DNA from: Dromiciops gliroides
Lineage: Eukaryota > Chordata > Mammalia > Microbiotheria > Microbiotheriidae
Direction: 5' to 3'
DNA length: 64,000 nt
Assembly (NCBI RefSeq): GCF_019393635.1
Contig: NC_057867.1
Location: 1,548,869-1,612,868, forward strand
Of the stretch, positions 23,060 to 34,312 are shown piece after piece. Both the position numbers and the translations under genes were made by a program. Numbering within the stretch: the first letter of the stretch is position 1; each line of letters starts with the position of its first letter. The notes beneath the pieces are model-generated. The model saw nothing but the letters and a program-made list of their open reading frames with translations, searched no databases and was not told where the DNA came from.

Positions 23060-23245
23060 ATAAGCTCACTTTTGGACATGCTGTGAGACATCACTTAACC
23101 TCTGTCTGCCTTCATTCACCGGAGAAGGAAATGGTAAAACCCACCCCAATATCTTTGTTAAGAAAACCCCACGGACAGGATGATCCATGGGGCCACAAAG
23201 AGTCGGACTCCACTGAGCAACTGAACAATAGCAGCGACAGTGACA
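23060..23245 (+). mobile_element. RTE/BovB-ended SINE fragment (MAR1-like)
   Basis: CATCACTTAACCTCTGTCTGCC, GGAGAAGGAAATGGTAAAACC, AAGAAAACCCCACGG, GGGGCCACAAAGAGTCGGAC and CACTGAGCAACTGAACAATAG follow the known order of BovB/RTE 3' ends, shared by marsupial MAR1-type SINEs. Confidence 0.75.
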
Positions 23246-24189
23246 AAGTGACAACGAGACATTCAGTTTGGTATATCCAATAGGAGGCTAGAGATCAGCA
23301 GAGAGGTTAGGGCTGGACCGCTGATCTGAGAGTCATCTGCATAGAGATGCTAATTGAAACCATGGGAACTGATGAGAAGATCAAGTGAAATAGTATCTCT
23401 GAAATAGTATCCGGAGAAAACTCCAGTAAGCAAGGGAAGGACTCCGTGTTTGACAGAAACTGTCACAAAATGGACAGCAATCTGTCAAATTAGGTTTAGA
23501 CCAAGCCCTCAGCACATATTCCGAGATGTAAACAAATGAGAGGAGCAAAGAAAACAATGACCTTTTATGTGACTGGCCAAGTGATGCTGAGGGTCATACA
23601 AGATAAAACGGACAATTTCGATATATAAAAAACTGAAGGGTTTGCACAAACAAATTGAATACAGTAAAAATTGGTAGGGAAGCAGATAACTAAGAAATAT
23701 TTCAACAAGTCTCTCTGACAAAAGTCTTATTTCCTAGCTAGCTAAGAAACTGATTCAAATTTGGAAGGCTCGGAGCCATTACCCAATTACTCCAAGGACA
23801 TGAACTGGCAGTTTTCAAAGGAAGGTATCCAAGCTATCACCAATCATGTGAAAAAAAAAAGCTTTAGATTCCAAATAATTAAAGAAATACACCTTGAATC
23901 CAACCTGGGGAAAGGATTCCCTTGCTTTCTTATCCCCCACCCCCCTAACCCCACCGGCTCTTGGGATAAGAGAAAGGGAAGCCCAAAAGTGTGGAAAGAC
24001 AGGGGAGAAGTGCAAGGTGGTTACTCCAGCATGGGGAGGTGAGAGCTTTGCAAAACCATGTGGCCAAATCTTTCGTTGGGTGAACTGCTAAGCGTGGGTC
24101 CTGGTGGCTGGGAGCTGGTGAAAGGGGGGCAGTGCCATCTGCTGGAGACCAATGAACAGAGCGACACATTGTCTAGCCAGCCAGAGGAG

Positions 24190-24780
24190 CTGTGGCCAAT
24201 TTGATTCAGTGAGCTTTTAAGAAGCTTCTACTATACTATGTACCATGCCTTATGCAAGGCCAAGAAGAGACAGAGTCTCAGCTTAGGGGTGGAGTGTGTG
24301 CAGCAGAGAGATAATAGCGCAGGATTCATCCTGAGGTGGGACCTGAGCTAAGCCTTGAAGGAAGATGTGGATTCCAAGAGGTGGCAGGGAGGAGGAAGGT
24401 GATGAGGTATAGTCTGACCAAAGGCACAGCAATGGGAGATGGGATGATGAGTGTGGAAGGGGAGATGTCAAACTAAAGAATTCATAGTTTATTCTTGAGG
24501 CCATAGGAAGCTACTGGGGGAGAAAGGTAAGTAGGAGAATAACATGGAAGATAACTGGAGAGGTTATTGGGAAGGAGATGGGGGCCTGCATCAGGGAAGG
24601 ACCTCAGAACTGGGGGACCAGGATAGAAAGAGAGAAGTCCAGAGGAGAGGTGACATTAAGGGGATGTAGGCTTGGAGCTCAAGAGGGAGATGAGGGTTAG
24701 GAGTCGTCTGTGTGGGAGCTGAGGAGGTCATCAAAAGGAGGAGAGGGAGCAAGATGGAACTTTAGGCTCCTGGGTATTAA
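24190..24780 (-). repeat. L2 LINE 3' part, antisense
   Basis: GAGCTTTTAAGAAGCTTCTAC, ATGTACCATGCCTTATG, CCTGAGCTAAGCCTTGAAGG and AAGCTACTGGGGGAG follow the antisense L2 3' UTR order seen in the 8.3 kb copy. Confidence 0.65.
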
Positions 24781-24794
24781 GCTGGAAAAGGGTC

Positions 24795-24940
24795 CAATTC
24801 TCCTCATTTTTCGGATGAGGAAACTAAGATCCAAGGAGGTGAGGTGACTTGTCCAAAGTCACCCAGATGGTAAGCATTAGAAGTAGGTTTGGAACCCAGG
24901 TCCTCTGACTGAAAAAGCCAACTTTCTTTCCACTATTACC
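24795..24940 (-). repeat. MIR-type SINE relic, antisense
   Basis: CGGATGAGGAAACTAAGATCC, GGTGACTTGTCCAAAGTCAC and GGAACCCAGGTCCTCTGAC in antisense MIR order. Confidence 0.8.
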
Positions 24941-25159
24941 TCGGGGGACATACAGGTTTAATGACTGATGATCCAGTGATGGAGACTGAGACTAAGTGGT
25001 CATATAGGTAGGTGATGTCACAAAGTCAAGGATGAAGAGAATGTCCAAGAGATGGGGCAAAGACTGGGAAGAGGGAAATGAGCATGGTGGATGTACTGGA
25101 GTGAGAATAGGGACTAGGGTTAGGAGGGTGGGGCAAGGGGAGAGGTGATGAGATGAGAT

Positions 25160-25339
25160 AGGTGAGAGAGACAGAGAGAGATAAAGACAGAGACAGAAAG
25201 AGACACAGAGAGACAGAAACAGAAAGAGAAACAGAGAAAGAGATAGAGACAGAGATCAAGACAGAAAGAGAAACAGAAACAGAGAGAAAGAGAGGAGGGA
25301 GGCAGAGGGGGAGAGAGAAACAGAGAGAGAAAGAAAGAG

Positions 25340-25402
<63 letters not shown>
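25160..25402. repeat. Purine (GACAGA)n tract joined to (CT)n: self-complementary pair
   Basis: About 185 bp of GA-rich purine sequence (AGAGAC, GACAGA) runs directly into about 57 bp of pure CT. The two halves are complementary, so the strand can fold on itself. Confidence 0.95.
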
Positions 25403-25739
25403 GCTTGGGCGAGATAGAGAGACCTAAAATCTGACTTTTCCTATGGGCGGCTGGTGTGACCTTGAAGGCTACTAGGGTGTGAGAGGCTCTGGCATTTGTA
25501 GGGTCATTGACAAGTAACAGGGCCCAAGGGGGTTAGGGCAAGGAAGGAAGACTGAGAGTGGAGGTCCAAAGGTGCAAGTGGGAATGAGGTGAAGGGAGTC
25601 TGCTGGTGGGCATATGAGAGCAGGACTAAAGAGAGGGGAAGACAACTAGCACGAAGGAGAATTTGCTAAGAGCAGAGTGGATGAATGAGTGAGTGTGTGC
25701 ATGCATGCATGTGTGGGTGTGTGTTTATGTGCTTATGTG

Positions 25740-25910
25740 TTTTTTCTTTTTTTTTTCTTTCTTTCTTTCTTTTTTTTAGTGAGGCAATTGGGGTTAAGTG
25801 ACTTGCCCAGGGTCACACAACCTGTAAGTGTTAAGTGTCTGAGGCCAGATTTGAACTCAGGTCCTCCTGACTCCAGAGCCGGTGCTCTATCCACTGTGCC
25901 ACCGACTCCC
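25740..25910 (-). mobile_element. WSINE1-type SINE, antisense
   Basis: Antisense copy with a TTTC-rich tail, framed by GCTTATGT on both sides (25731-25738 and 25913-25920). Confidence 0.93.
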
Positions 25911-26109
25911 CAGCTTATGTTGGTAGTTTAGATTTCAGCATGTCCAAGGTAGCCAGGCTCCAGAACACTGCTTCCTAGGAGGCTCCTTGAGGCTGCCACC
26001 ATGCAGTCAGGCCAGCAGGGGGAGCTGGGGGGCCTATGAGGCCAGTTTACTGTGGTTTTATCTCCCTTCACCACTACAAATTCCCACCAAAGCATCTGAA
26101 ATTTGGAGC

Positions 26110-26350
26110 TGAAAAGAACCTTAGGGGGCATCTAGTTTAAACCCCTCATTTTACAGATGAGAAAACTGAGGCCTGGGGGTTGGGAGGGAGGGGAAGAGAA
26201 TTGCCCAAGATCACACAGGTAGTTAGGGCAGGGCTAGGATTTGAACCCAGGCCCTGGGACTCTTTCCTAAGTTAAGTAACTTTCTTAGGGTCACATAGTG
26301 AGTGCCTTCCTGATTCTGAGTCCAGCTCTCTATCCACTATGCCACACTAC
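26110..26350 (-). repeat. MIR-type SINE relic(s), antisense
   Basis: CATTTTACAGATGAGAAAACTGAGG, AAGATCACACAGGTAG and GGATTTGAACCCAGGCCC, followed by a second partial copy (AGGGTCACATAGTGAGTG, CTATCCACTATGCCAC). Confidence 0.8.
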
Positions 26351-26484
26351 CTTTCAGGGAGTATAGACACCTTCTGGCTCAGGCAATAATTAGACTCTAC
26401 TGTTTCTGCTTTAAACCAGACCCCAGATGTATAGTGGGGCTCCAAAGCTTGGGTTCAATTCAGCTAAATTATTCACATTCAAAT

Positions 26485-26605
26485 CAAGTCAAGAAGCATT
26501 TATTAAGTGCTTACTATGTGCCAGGTGCTGTGCTAAATGCTGGGGATATCAGATAAGAGAGTCAAAAACAGTCCCTGCTCTCAGGGAGCTCAAATTTTTA
26601 AACAA
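26485..26605 (-). repeat. L2 LINE 3' end, antisense
   Basis: AAGAAGCATTTATTAAGTGC, TTACTATGTGCCAGGTGCTG and CAGTCCCTGCTCTCAGGGAG: clear antisense L2 terminus. Confidence 0.85.
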
Positions 26606-26937
26606 CCATTGTGTACAAGTACATGTAATGGGCATAGGTTACATAGACAAGCCACAAACCAAGGCAAACTAAAATGACCCATGTGGAGTGGAGGTGGAGG
26701 TAGAGTGAGTGGAAGGAGGAGGCTTATAGTTTACCTTGGAGAAGCCACTCTTATCAGGTAAGCAAATACAAGATAGGGCAAGGAGGAGGCAGAGGAGGGG
26801 GAAAGCCCTAGCAATGAGGGGGATGGTTTCCCAAGAGGAAACCCAAGCTCAGAGAGGATAAGTAGTTAGCCCAAAGTGATACAGTTAGTACATGTTAGAA
26901 GCTGGATTCAAAGCCAGGTCTTGCTACCTGGAAGGCC

Positions 26938-27051
26938 ACCCATCCATTCACCCATCTATCCATTCACCCACCTATCCATCCATCCATCCATCCATCCATC
27001 CATCCATCCATCCATCCATCCATCCATCCATCCATCCATCCATCCATCCAG
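26938..27051. repeat. (CATC)n microsatellite
   Basis: Imperfect CATCCATTCACC units, then about 17 perfect CATC units. Same base unit as the array at 1-1172. Confidence 0.97.
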
Positions 27052-27129
27052 CAGCCACTGCTACTCTAGTGCTGCTGATTTTGCAGAAGGCATTCATGTT
27101 CAGTTCTTGCTTCTAGTAGCCTCTGTACG

Positions 27130-28095
27130 ATCTCTTTAGCATCCTTATTCTTTCTTTTTGTAATATGTGTATATATATAAATTTGATATATTAATACATA
27201 TGAACATATATAGTATTTTATTAAACCAGCAAAATCTGCTTTCTCTCTCTCCTACTCCTAACACGTCCACTCCCAATTGAACATGAAAGAAAACTCATTA
27301 TGAACATGCAGTCAATCAAAACAAATATCTGTGTTGGCCATGTCCTAAATATCTATGTCTCATTCTGCACTCTGAGTCCTTCACCATTAGCTTTCTGTAC
27401 ATTATATTGATCATAGCTGTTCTTCTTTCACAAATCTTTGTTTTCACAATGTTGTTTTCACTGTATATACATTGTCCTCCTGGTTCTGCTCACTTCTTTC
27501 TACATCAGTTCAGTTCATACAAGTCTTCCCAGTTTTTCCTGAAATCATCTCCTTCCTCATCTCTTACAGAAAAATAGTATTCCATCATATTTATAGAACA
27601 TAATCTATTCAACAATTCCACAATTGGTGGGTACGCCTAAGATTCAAATTTTTTTTTGCTATAAGAGAGCTAGAAATATTTCTGTATCATTATAGTTTCT
27701 TTTGTCTAGAACTCATCTCTCCCTTAATCTGCCCTCCCTCTAATTCTCCCTTCCACTTTTCCCCTTTCCCCACTATTTTCCAGTTGAGTGAAATATATGT
27801 GTGTGCATGTGTATTTTCTCCTCCTTTGGCCAGTTTACATGAGAATGAGGTTGAAGTGTCAGCTGCTCCCCCCATTTCCTCTTCCTTGTTTATATAATAG
27901 ATGTCTACTGATGCACCCTCGCTATGTGAGATAATTTCCCCTTACTTTCTTTTCCCTTCCCCTGCCCTCCCACCCCTCAATGTATTGTTCTTCTCTTCTC
28001 TTTTCATTCTTAAGTTCATCAAGATATAACAGAACCACTCCCAGGTCTTGTCTAGTTGGACTCCCTCTATCATCAGTGATGATGGTTCAGAGGGG
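27130..28095 (-). mobile_element. L1 LINE 3' region, antisense
   Basis: TCCTCCTGGTTCTGCTCACTT, CATCAGTTCAGTTCATACAAG, GAAAAATAGTATTCCATCA and ACAATTGGTGGGTACGCC are the antisense of the end of L1 ORF2 and the 3' UTR. In human L1 the matching antisense text encodes the YTMEYY-type C-terminus. It is followed by C/T-rich sequence to about 28.1 kb. No intact frame. Confidence 0.65.
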
Positions 28096-28109
28096 ACATA
28101 TATATATGT

Positions 28110-28212
28110 ATCCCCATATTTGAATTTTTTTCCAAATTACATGTAAAACAAATTTTAACATTGATTTAAAAAACTTTATATTCCAAATTCTCTTCCTCTC
28201 TCCCTCCACGAC
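28110..28212 (-). mobile_element. L1 3' terminal fragment, antisense
   Basis: TTCCAAATTACATGTAAAAC and TATATTCCAAATTCTCTTCC are the reverse complement of the terminus read forward at 28600-28740, so two L1 ends lie in inverted orientation within 600 bp. Confidence 0.6.
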
Positions 28213-28214
28213 AC

Positions 28215-28745
28215 CTTCCTTAAGAACTCGAGGACTTTCATGAACTGATGCTGAGTGAGATGAGCAGAACCAGGAGAACATTACAGTTATCATCAGCATT
28301 ATGTGTTGATCAACTGTGATAGACTTGATTCTTCTCAGTAATACAATGGTACAAGATAGTTCCAAAGGACTCATGATGGAAAATGCTCTCCGAATCCAGA
28401 AAAAAAGAACTGTGGAATATGGATGCAGATTGAACCATACTATTTCTTTTGTTTTTGGCGCTGTTTTTCTTTTTTGAGGTTTTTCCTTTTTGCTCTGATT
28501 CTTCTTTCACAGCATCACTAATGCAGAAATATGTTTGATGTGATTTAATGTGATATATAACCTATATCAGATTGCTTGCTGTCTTGGGGAGGGGGGAAGG
28601 AAGGGATGGAGGGAGAAAAATTTGGAACTAGAAATCTTATAAAAACAAATGTTGAAAACTATCTCTACATGTAACTGGAAAATAATAATAAGTAATAATA
28701 ATAATAAGTAATAATAAAATACTTTTATAATTTAAAAACGATTTC
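28215..28745 (+). mobile_element. L1 3' end, sense, inserted in an antisense L1
   Basis: GAACTGATGCTGAGTGAGATG, AGCAGAACCAGGAGAACATT, TGATAGACTTGATTCTTCTC, CCAAAGGACTCATGATGG and a TTTGGAACTAGAAATCTTA end with an (AATA)n tail. This is a 5'-truncated sense copy. It separates antisense 3' sequence (28110-28212) from antisense ORF1 (28746 on). Confidence 0.7.
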
Positions 28746-30440
28746 TTTTTCCTATTTACCTTTTTTATGCTTCTCTAGGGTCTTGTATTTGAAAGTCAAA
28801 TTTTCTATTCAGCTTAGGTCTTTTTGTCAAGAATGCTTGAAAGTCCTCTCTTTCATTGAATTCCCATTTCTCCCCTGAAGGATTATACTCAGTTTTGCTG
28901 GGTATGTGATTTTTGGTTGTAATTTCAGTTCCTTTGCCCTCCTGAATATCATATTCCAAGCTCTCTGATCTTTCAATATAGAAGCTGCTAGATCTTGTGT
29001 TATCCTGACTGTGGATTCACAATACTTGAATTGTTTCTTTCTGGCAGCTTGCAATATTTTCTCCTTGAGCTGGGAGCTCTGGAATTTGGCTATAATATTC
29101 CTGGGAGTTTTCATTTTGGGATCTCTTTTAGGATATGATCTGTGGATTCTTTCACTTTCTATTTTACCTTCTGCTTCTAGAATATCAGGGCAATATTCCC
29201 TGACAATTTCTTGGAAGATGATGTCTAGGCTCTTTTTTTTGATCATGGCTTTCAGGTAGTCCAATAATTTTCAAATGATCTCTCCTGGATCTATTTTCCA
29301 TGTCAGTTGTTTTTCCAAGGAGATATTTCACATTGCCTTCTATTTTTTTCATTCTTTTGGTTTTGCTTTATTGTGTCTTGATTTCTCATGAAGTTATTAG
29401 CTTCCATTTGCTCAATCCTAATTTTTAAGGAATTATTTTCTTCAGAGAGATTTTGTACCTTCTTTTCCATTGGGCCAATTTGGCTTTTCAAGCTACTGAC
29501 TTTTTTTTCATTATTTTCTGGCATCAGTCTCATTTCTCTTTCCATTTTTTCCTGTACTTCTCTTACTTTATTTCCAAAGTCCTTTTTGAGCTGTTCTATG
29601 GCCTGAGATCAATTCATATTTTTATTGGAAGCTTTGGATGTAGGAGCTTTGACTTTGTTATCTTCTTCTGAGGTTGTATTTTGGTCTTCCTTGTCATCAT
29701 AGAAACTTTCTAGGGTCAGCATTTTTTTTCTGTTTGATCATTTTCCCAGCCTATTTCTTGACTTTTAACTCTTTGTTAAAGTGGGGCACTGCTTCCAGGG
29801 TAGAGAGTGCACTGTCCCAAGCTTCAGGGGGTCTGAGTAGCTGTTTTTAGAGATACTTCTAGGAATTTGTAAGTCCCTAGTTCCTCTAAGGTGGTATGAT
29901 TTAAGGAGAGGCATGCTCACCACTCTCCTGGCCTGTGCTCTGGTCTGCAAGCAACCACAGGCCCGACTCTCTGCTCTGGGACCTGGAACAAAGCCCTGCT
30001 CCACTATGCTCTGGTATGCTTGCATCCCTCCCCTGCCTGGGACCGCCACCCAAGACTGAGACACAGATGTGAGTATGGGCAAAACAACAGTCCTGCCTCA
30101 GTGCCAGCAAAGAGACCCCTGCAATCTCCTTCTGGCTAATTTTTCGACCCCCTTACCATCTGTAGGCTGAGTTCCAGAAGTAGCTGCTACTGCAGCTGAT
30201 TCAGAGACTCCCGAGGCCTGGTTCACTGGTATAGCCTGTGCTATACATCCCGCCCCCCCCCCCCCCGCCCGCCCCGGTACAACAGACCTTTCTTGCCAAC
30301 CTTCTAGGCTGTCTTTGGCTGGAAAATGATTTCACCCTGTCATTTTGTGGGTTCTGCTATTCCAGGAATTGTCCTATGGCATTATTTGAAGGTATTTTTA
30401 GGGGTCTTGGGGAGAGCTCAGGGAAGTCTTGGCTCCACTC
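28746..30440 (-). mobile_element. L1 ORF1 and 5' UTR, antisense (half-L1-like)
   Basis: The minus strand encodes recognisable L1 ORF1p: a coiled-coil part (QIGPMEKKVQNLSEENNSLK near 29440) and the RNA-binding/C-terminal part at 28827-29264 (RIHRSYPKRDPKMKTPRNII, LKEKILQAARKKQF, KITYPAKLSI). Upstream (29.6-30.44 kb) lies CT/GC-rich 5' UTR-like sequence. ORF2 is absent: ORF1 leads straight to 3'-end sequence, as in half-L1 (HAL1) elements, although deletion of ORF2 from an ordinary L1 would look the same. Frames are broken. ORF1p normally chaperones L1 RNA. Confidence 0.8.
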
Positions 30441-30479
30441 CTTTTCCCGTATTTGAATATAAGTAGTTATCCTTTCCCT

Positions 30480-31640
30480 TTATTCATGTTCATTTCAGGT
30501 TGACCTTTTTTTTTCTCTTCACTCCTATGTTTGAACTTCAGAGTTTCTTGGTCTTTTCATAACGAATGCTTGGAAATCCTCTATTTCACTAAAGGTCCAC
30601 CCCCCCACCCCATCCCCTGACCTGTAGCATTATACTTAGTTGTTCTCTGCCACAAGATTTTTTTAGATTTTTAAAAGATTTTTTTAGTCTTTTGACATTG
30701 TTTTAATATTTTAATATTTCTCATTGCCTCATGGACTCATTGGCTTCTGTTTGGTCCATTCGAATTTTCAGGGTGTTTGTTGGGCAAGTTTCATACCTCT
30801 TGTACTGAGCTGTTAATTACCTTCCCAATTATTTCTTCCATAGCTCTCATTGCTTTTCCAATTTCCCTCTAGCACTCTCATTTCACTGATAAAACCTTTT
30901 AACCCTTTAAAAACTTTTGCTTTCTTTTTTCTGCAATTCTAGTTTAATGTGTGACCAAGCTGTGTTTTTCTCTGAGGTTTTATGTGTAGATGTTTTGGAG
31001 TCATTCTCTTCCTCCATGTCTATGTCTTTAGTGTCCCTATCATAAGAACTCATCATGGTGGACTTTTTGTGCTTTCCCATTCTTCCAGCTTCCTTCCTGA
31101 CTTCAGACTTGTTGTCCAGGCTAGGTTCTGCCACACTTGTGGAAGGAAGGTCTGGGCTGGTCCTATTTCTGCTTTCTTGGGGTATTGAGTGTTGTGTAGC
31201 TCTGAGATCTCAGGGACAGCTCAGGCTGGGAAACTGCAGGCTTTCCATGCTCACAGAGGGGTCTGATCCAGGGCAAAAGTTGATCATGCTCCCCTTACCC
31301 TGGAATGTCACTATGCTCAAGTCTGCTTTGGATCTGTGACCTAGAACTATATAGTTGATGACGAAGCTGCCATTGCGATGCCCTGGTATGACTCTGTCGT
31401 CTGATACAGCCTCTCTCTGTGTGCCTGACTACTACCGGCCCAACCCTGTCCCCACTATCTGCAAACTTCTCTGGTTGTGCTCTAGGCTGACCTGGGCTGG
31501 AAGAATAACTCATTGTGATTTTTGCTTGTATTTCCCCATCACAATTGGGGAGTTCTTTGCAGGAGCTCACAGCTTGAGAATAAAAATGCTGGAGGAAGTA
31601 GAGCAGGAGGCAGTCTACTGAGCACACTATTAATGGGATG
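30480..31640 (-). mobile_element. Second antisense L1 ORF1/5' UTR fragment
   Basis: CGAATGCTTGGAAATCCTC repeats the ORF1 3' end seen at 28830. The RNA-binding middle is missing, and the ORF1 N-terminus follows (minus frame at 30907-31134 with MGKHKKSTMMSSYDRDTKDI). 5' UTR-like sequence continues to about 31.6 kb. It is a different L1 subfamily from its neighbour. Confidence 0.65.
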
Positions 31641-31689
31641 TGGGGATCAGGGAAAGTATCACGTACATGAGGAGAGCAAACTAAAATAA

Positions 31690-31900
31690 AAATAGAAAGG
31701 GAGAAGGGAGTTAACTTGTGGAACATTTTACATGCCAGGCTGAGGACCTAGGGAGCCATTGACAATTTCTGAGTAGAGGTGACACAGTCAGTTCTGGGTC
31801 TTAGGAGGATAATTTGAGAAGAGAACACCTTGAGGCAGAGAGACCAATAGGATGAAACAATGAGGATCTGCAGTAGGGTGGAGGATCTATGAGCAGACAG
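31690..31900 (-). repeat. L2 LINE fragment, antisense
   Basis: TACATGCCAGGCTGAGGACC, GGGAGCCATTGACAATTTC and GAGGTGACACAGTCAGTTC match antisense L2. Confidence 0.55.
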
Positions 31901-32358
31901 AAAAGGCCAGAACTAGACTCCAAAACACTTGGCAACTGGTTTGGGGTGTGGAGGGCGAGGGGAGGGTCCAGGGTGACTAATCACATAGTTCAGAGTTGGA
32001 AGGGTCTCCTCGGCCTCTGCCTCTGTCTCTCTCTCTCTGTCTCCCTCTTCTATGAGAACATGAGACAAACTCCCAAGGTGAGTATGGCATGATCTCCTTC
32101 TGGTGAGGCCAGGCTGTCTTTTCTAGATGTTCAGGAACCAGGGATTTTGCCAGGAATTTGCTCGGCTAGCGGGCCCATAACTAGTAAATTTCATTCTCTT
32201 CCTTTTTTGGAAAATTGCCCCACAACAAACATTTTTCCCATCACTTCTCTTTCTCTCAATATAACTTTATTTCATTTTTTTTTCTTAATATAACTTTTAA
32301 AACCTCCAAACAAATCAATGATCTTCGGGTGTTCTAAGCTTTCCTAACCAGCCTCAGG

Positions 32359-32501
32359 TTTTTTTTTTTTTTTTAGTGAGGCAATTGGGGTTAAGTTACT
32401 TGCCCAGAGTCACACAGTTAAGTGTCTGAGGCCGGATTTGAACTCAGGTCCTCCTGACTCCAGGGCCGGTGCTCTATCCACTGCGCCACCTAGCTGCCCC
32501 C
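32359..32501 (-). mobile_element. WSINE1-type SINE, antisense
   Basis: Antisense copy with a short internal deletion (CACACAGTTAAGTGTCTGAGG) and an intact CGCCACCTAGCTGCCCC end. Confidence 0.93.
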
Positions 32502-32589
32502 CTCAGTTTGTTTTGACACCATTGAAAACAATATTGACCACATTTTTGAATTCTTCCTCTGTTTCCTCCCCTTCTTTCCACATTCTGTC

Positions 32590-33176
32590 TGTTATGGGGG
32601 AAATGGGGTAGGGGGTTTGGGTTAGGGTTAGGGGTTCTTAGGAATTCCTCTTTAAAGAATTACACCCTCTTGCACACAAAAGCAGTTAGAATAAGATGGT
32701 AGCTTATTTAGGGGCAATGGAAGGGAAGGGGGGGGGGAGGGAAGGGAAGGGAAACCAAAAGAAATCCTTGGACTTCTCTTGGGGAGAAAGGCACAAAGCA
32801 TGTGGCTCTGAGGTACCAATCTCCTCGAGCAGGAGGCTGGTAGGCACTTTTATAGGGGACTGATGGGGGTGGACCATCTGCCTGTGGAAAATTCCTTTAG
32901 TGAGGGAGGACCATCCCCCACTGGTGGTGGCTAGAGGAATTGGGTGAAGGGTGGCTACGGATCTCTCAAGCCATCTCTCTCTTCAAGACACAAAGGCCAC
33001 AGTCACACTCGAAGTTATCTCCCCAGAGGTAAGGGAGATCAGAATGAAGGGTGGAGGTCCCAAAGCTAGCTCAATCCGATCTGGTTCCACTTATCTCTCT
33101 AGATGTATCTGTCCTCTGGTTTAGTTTCTCAAGGAGAAGATTCCTTGATGTACCCCAGTACTCTGGGCCCACAACA
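32590..33176 (-). mobile_element. Solo LTR of an endogenous retrovirus (fossil)
   Basis: 587 bp with TG..CA ends (TGTTATGGGG to CCCACAACA as written on the plus strand) and a 4 bp target duplication TGTC at 32586-32589 and 33177-33180. In the minus orientation it has a TATAAAAG box near 32855 and a GTGTAATTCTTTA block. The length, 4 bp duplication and motif order fit a gamma/ERV1-type LTR. No internal viral sequence flanks it, so it is a recombined solo LTR. Confidence 0.75.
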
Positions 33177-33206
33177 TGTCCATGGTCTTTTAAAAATCTA
33201 ACTGGA

Positions 33207-33378
33207 GGGGCGGCTAGGTGGCGCAGTGGATAAAGCACCGGCCCTGGATTCAGGAGTTCCTGAGTTCAAATCCGGCCTCAGACACTTGATACTTACTGGC
33301 TGTGTGACCCTGGACAAGTCACTTAACCCCCATTGCCCCGCAAAAAAACCCCCAAAAAACAAAACAAAAAAACCAAAA
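33207..33378 (+). mobile_element. WSINE1-type SINE with target duplication
   Basis: Full-length sense copy with an A/C-rich tail, flanked by AAAAATCTAACTGGA at 33192-33206 and 33379-33393. It lies about 30 bp beyond the solo LTR. Confidence 0.95.
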
Positions 33379-34104
33379 AAAAATCTAACTGGATTGGTGC
33401 ACCCACCAATGTCTTGTTACAGGACCCTTTTCCCTTCCTTATCAGAATTATTCTCTTTGTACCCACAGAATTTCATTCCTAAGAGCCTCCCATTTTTTTT
33501 CTGGGCTGGCTTCTTTAGAATTCTAATCCATTGAATTCTGCCTGTTGTTCCTTTGAACTCTGAAATCCACCCTCCCAATGTCTAGGTTTTGTCTGAACAA
33601 AAGCTTTTTATTGGTCCAAATTGAATTTAAAAAAAAAATCCTTCCCAAGTTGACCTGCTCCAGTCTCTCAAGGGTGAAAGGCCATGTTGTTTGTGGGAAC
33701 AGACTCCCAAATCTGAACTAGTTTTCGAAAGACATTTGCTAGAGGAGACTAAAGAAGAAAGGAGGTGTTGTCCCACCCCACCTTGTGCAGGCTCTGGAAG
33801 GATTACATTATTGTTAATTCCTATTAGGCGAGTGTGTCCACAGATGGACTACACTTACACAGTTAAGTAATTTTGCTGAGAGGGCCACTTGGAATGGACA
33901 TGAGCAACTATAAACATCCATTAAACAAAGCTTGAGTGGGCCTAAAACAAGACCTGGGTGTGGGGACTCAAAACAAGACTGTTTGGGCTGGATCCAGGAC
34001 CTTGTGCTCATCTCCAGAACTCCTAGGCAATGTTCTGGGTTGGATTTAAACAGTTGAATCATTTTTCCAAACAATGTCATGAACTCAATATGAAAGGAAG
34101 GGAA

Positions 34105-34310
34105 GGGGGGAAGAAATAAGCATTTATAGAGCACCTACTACATGCCAGGTGCCATGCTAAGCACTTTATGATACCCTTTTGATCTTTACAACAACTCTGA
34201 GAAGTGGGTGCTATTATTATCCCCACTTTACAGATAAGGAAACTGAGGCAAACAGGGTGAAGTGACTTGACCAGGGTCACACAGCCAGTAAGTGCCTGAG
34301 GCTAGATTAA
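34105..34310 (-). repeat. MIR-type SINE, antisense, well preserved
   Basis: CATTTATAGAGCACCTACTAC, ATGCCAGGTGCCATGCTAAG, CCACTTTACAGATAAGGAAAC and GACCAGGGTCACACAGCC occur in order over about 200 bp. Confidence 0.88.
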
Positions 34311-34312
34311 AA

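Noticed and set aside
27130-28745. 5'-inverted (twin-primed) single L1 insertion
   Set aside because: Both the antisense and sense pieces contain L1 3' ends, so they must be separate insertions.
32619-32634. Telomere-like GGGTTAGGGTTAGGGG, also GATTAGGGTTAGGGTG near 10431
   Set aside because: Only two or three units, and the first lies inside an LTR; too short for an interstitial telomere.
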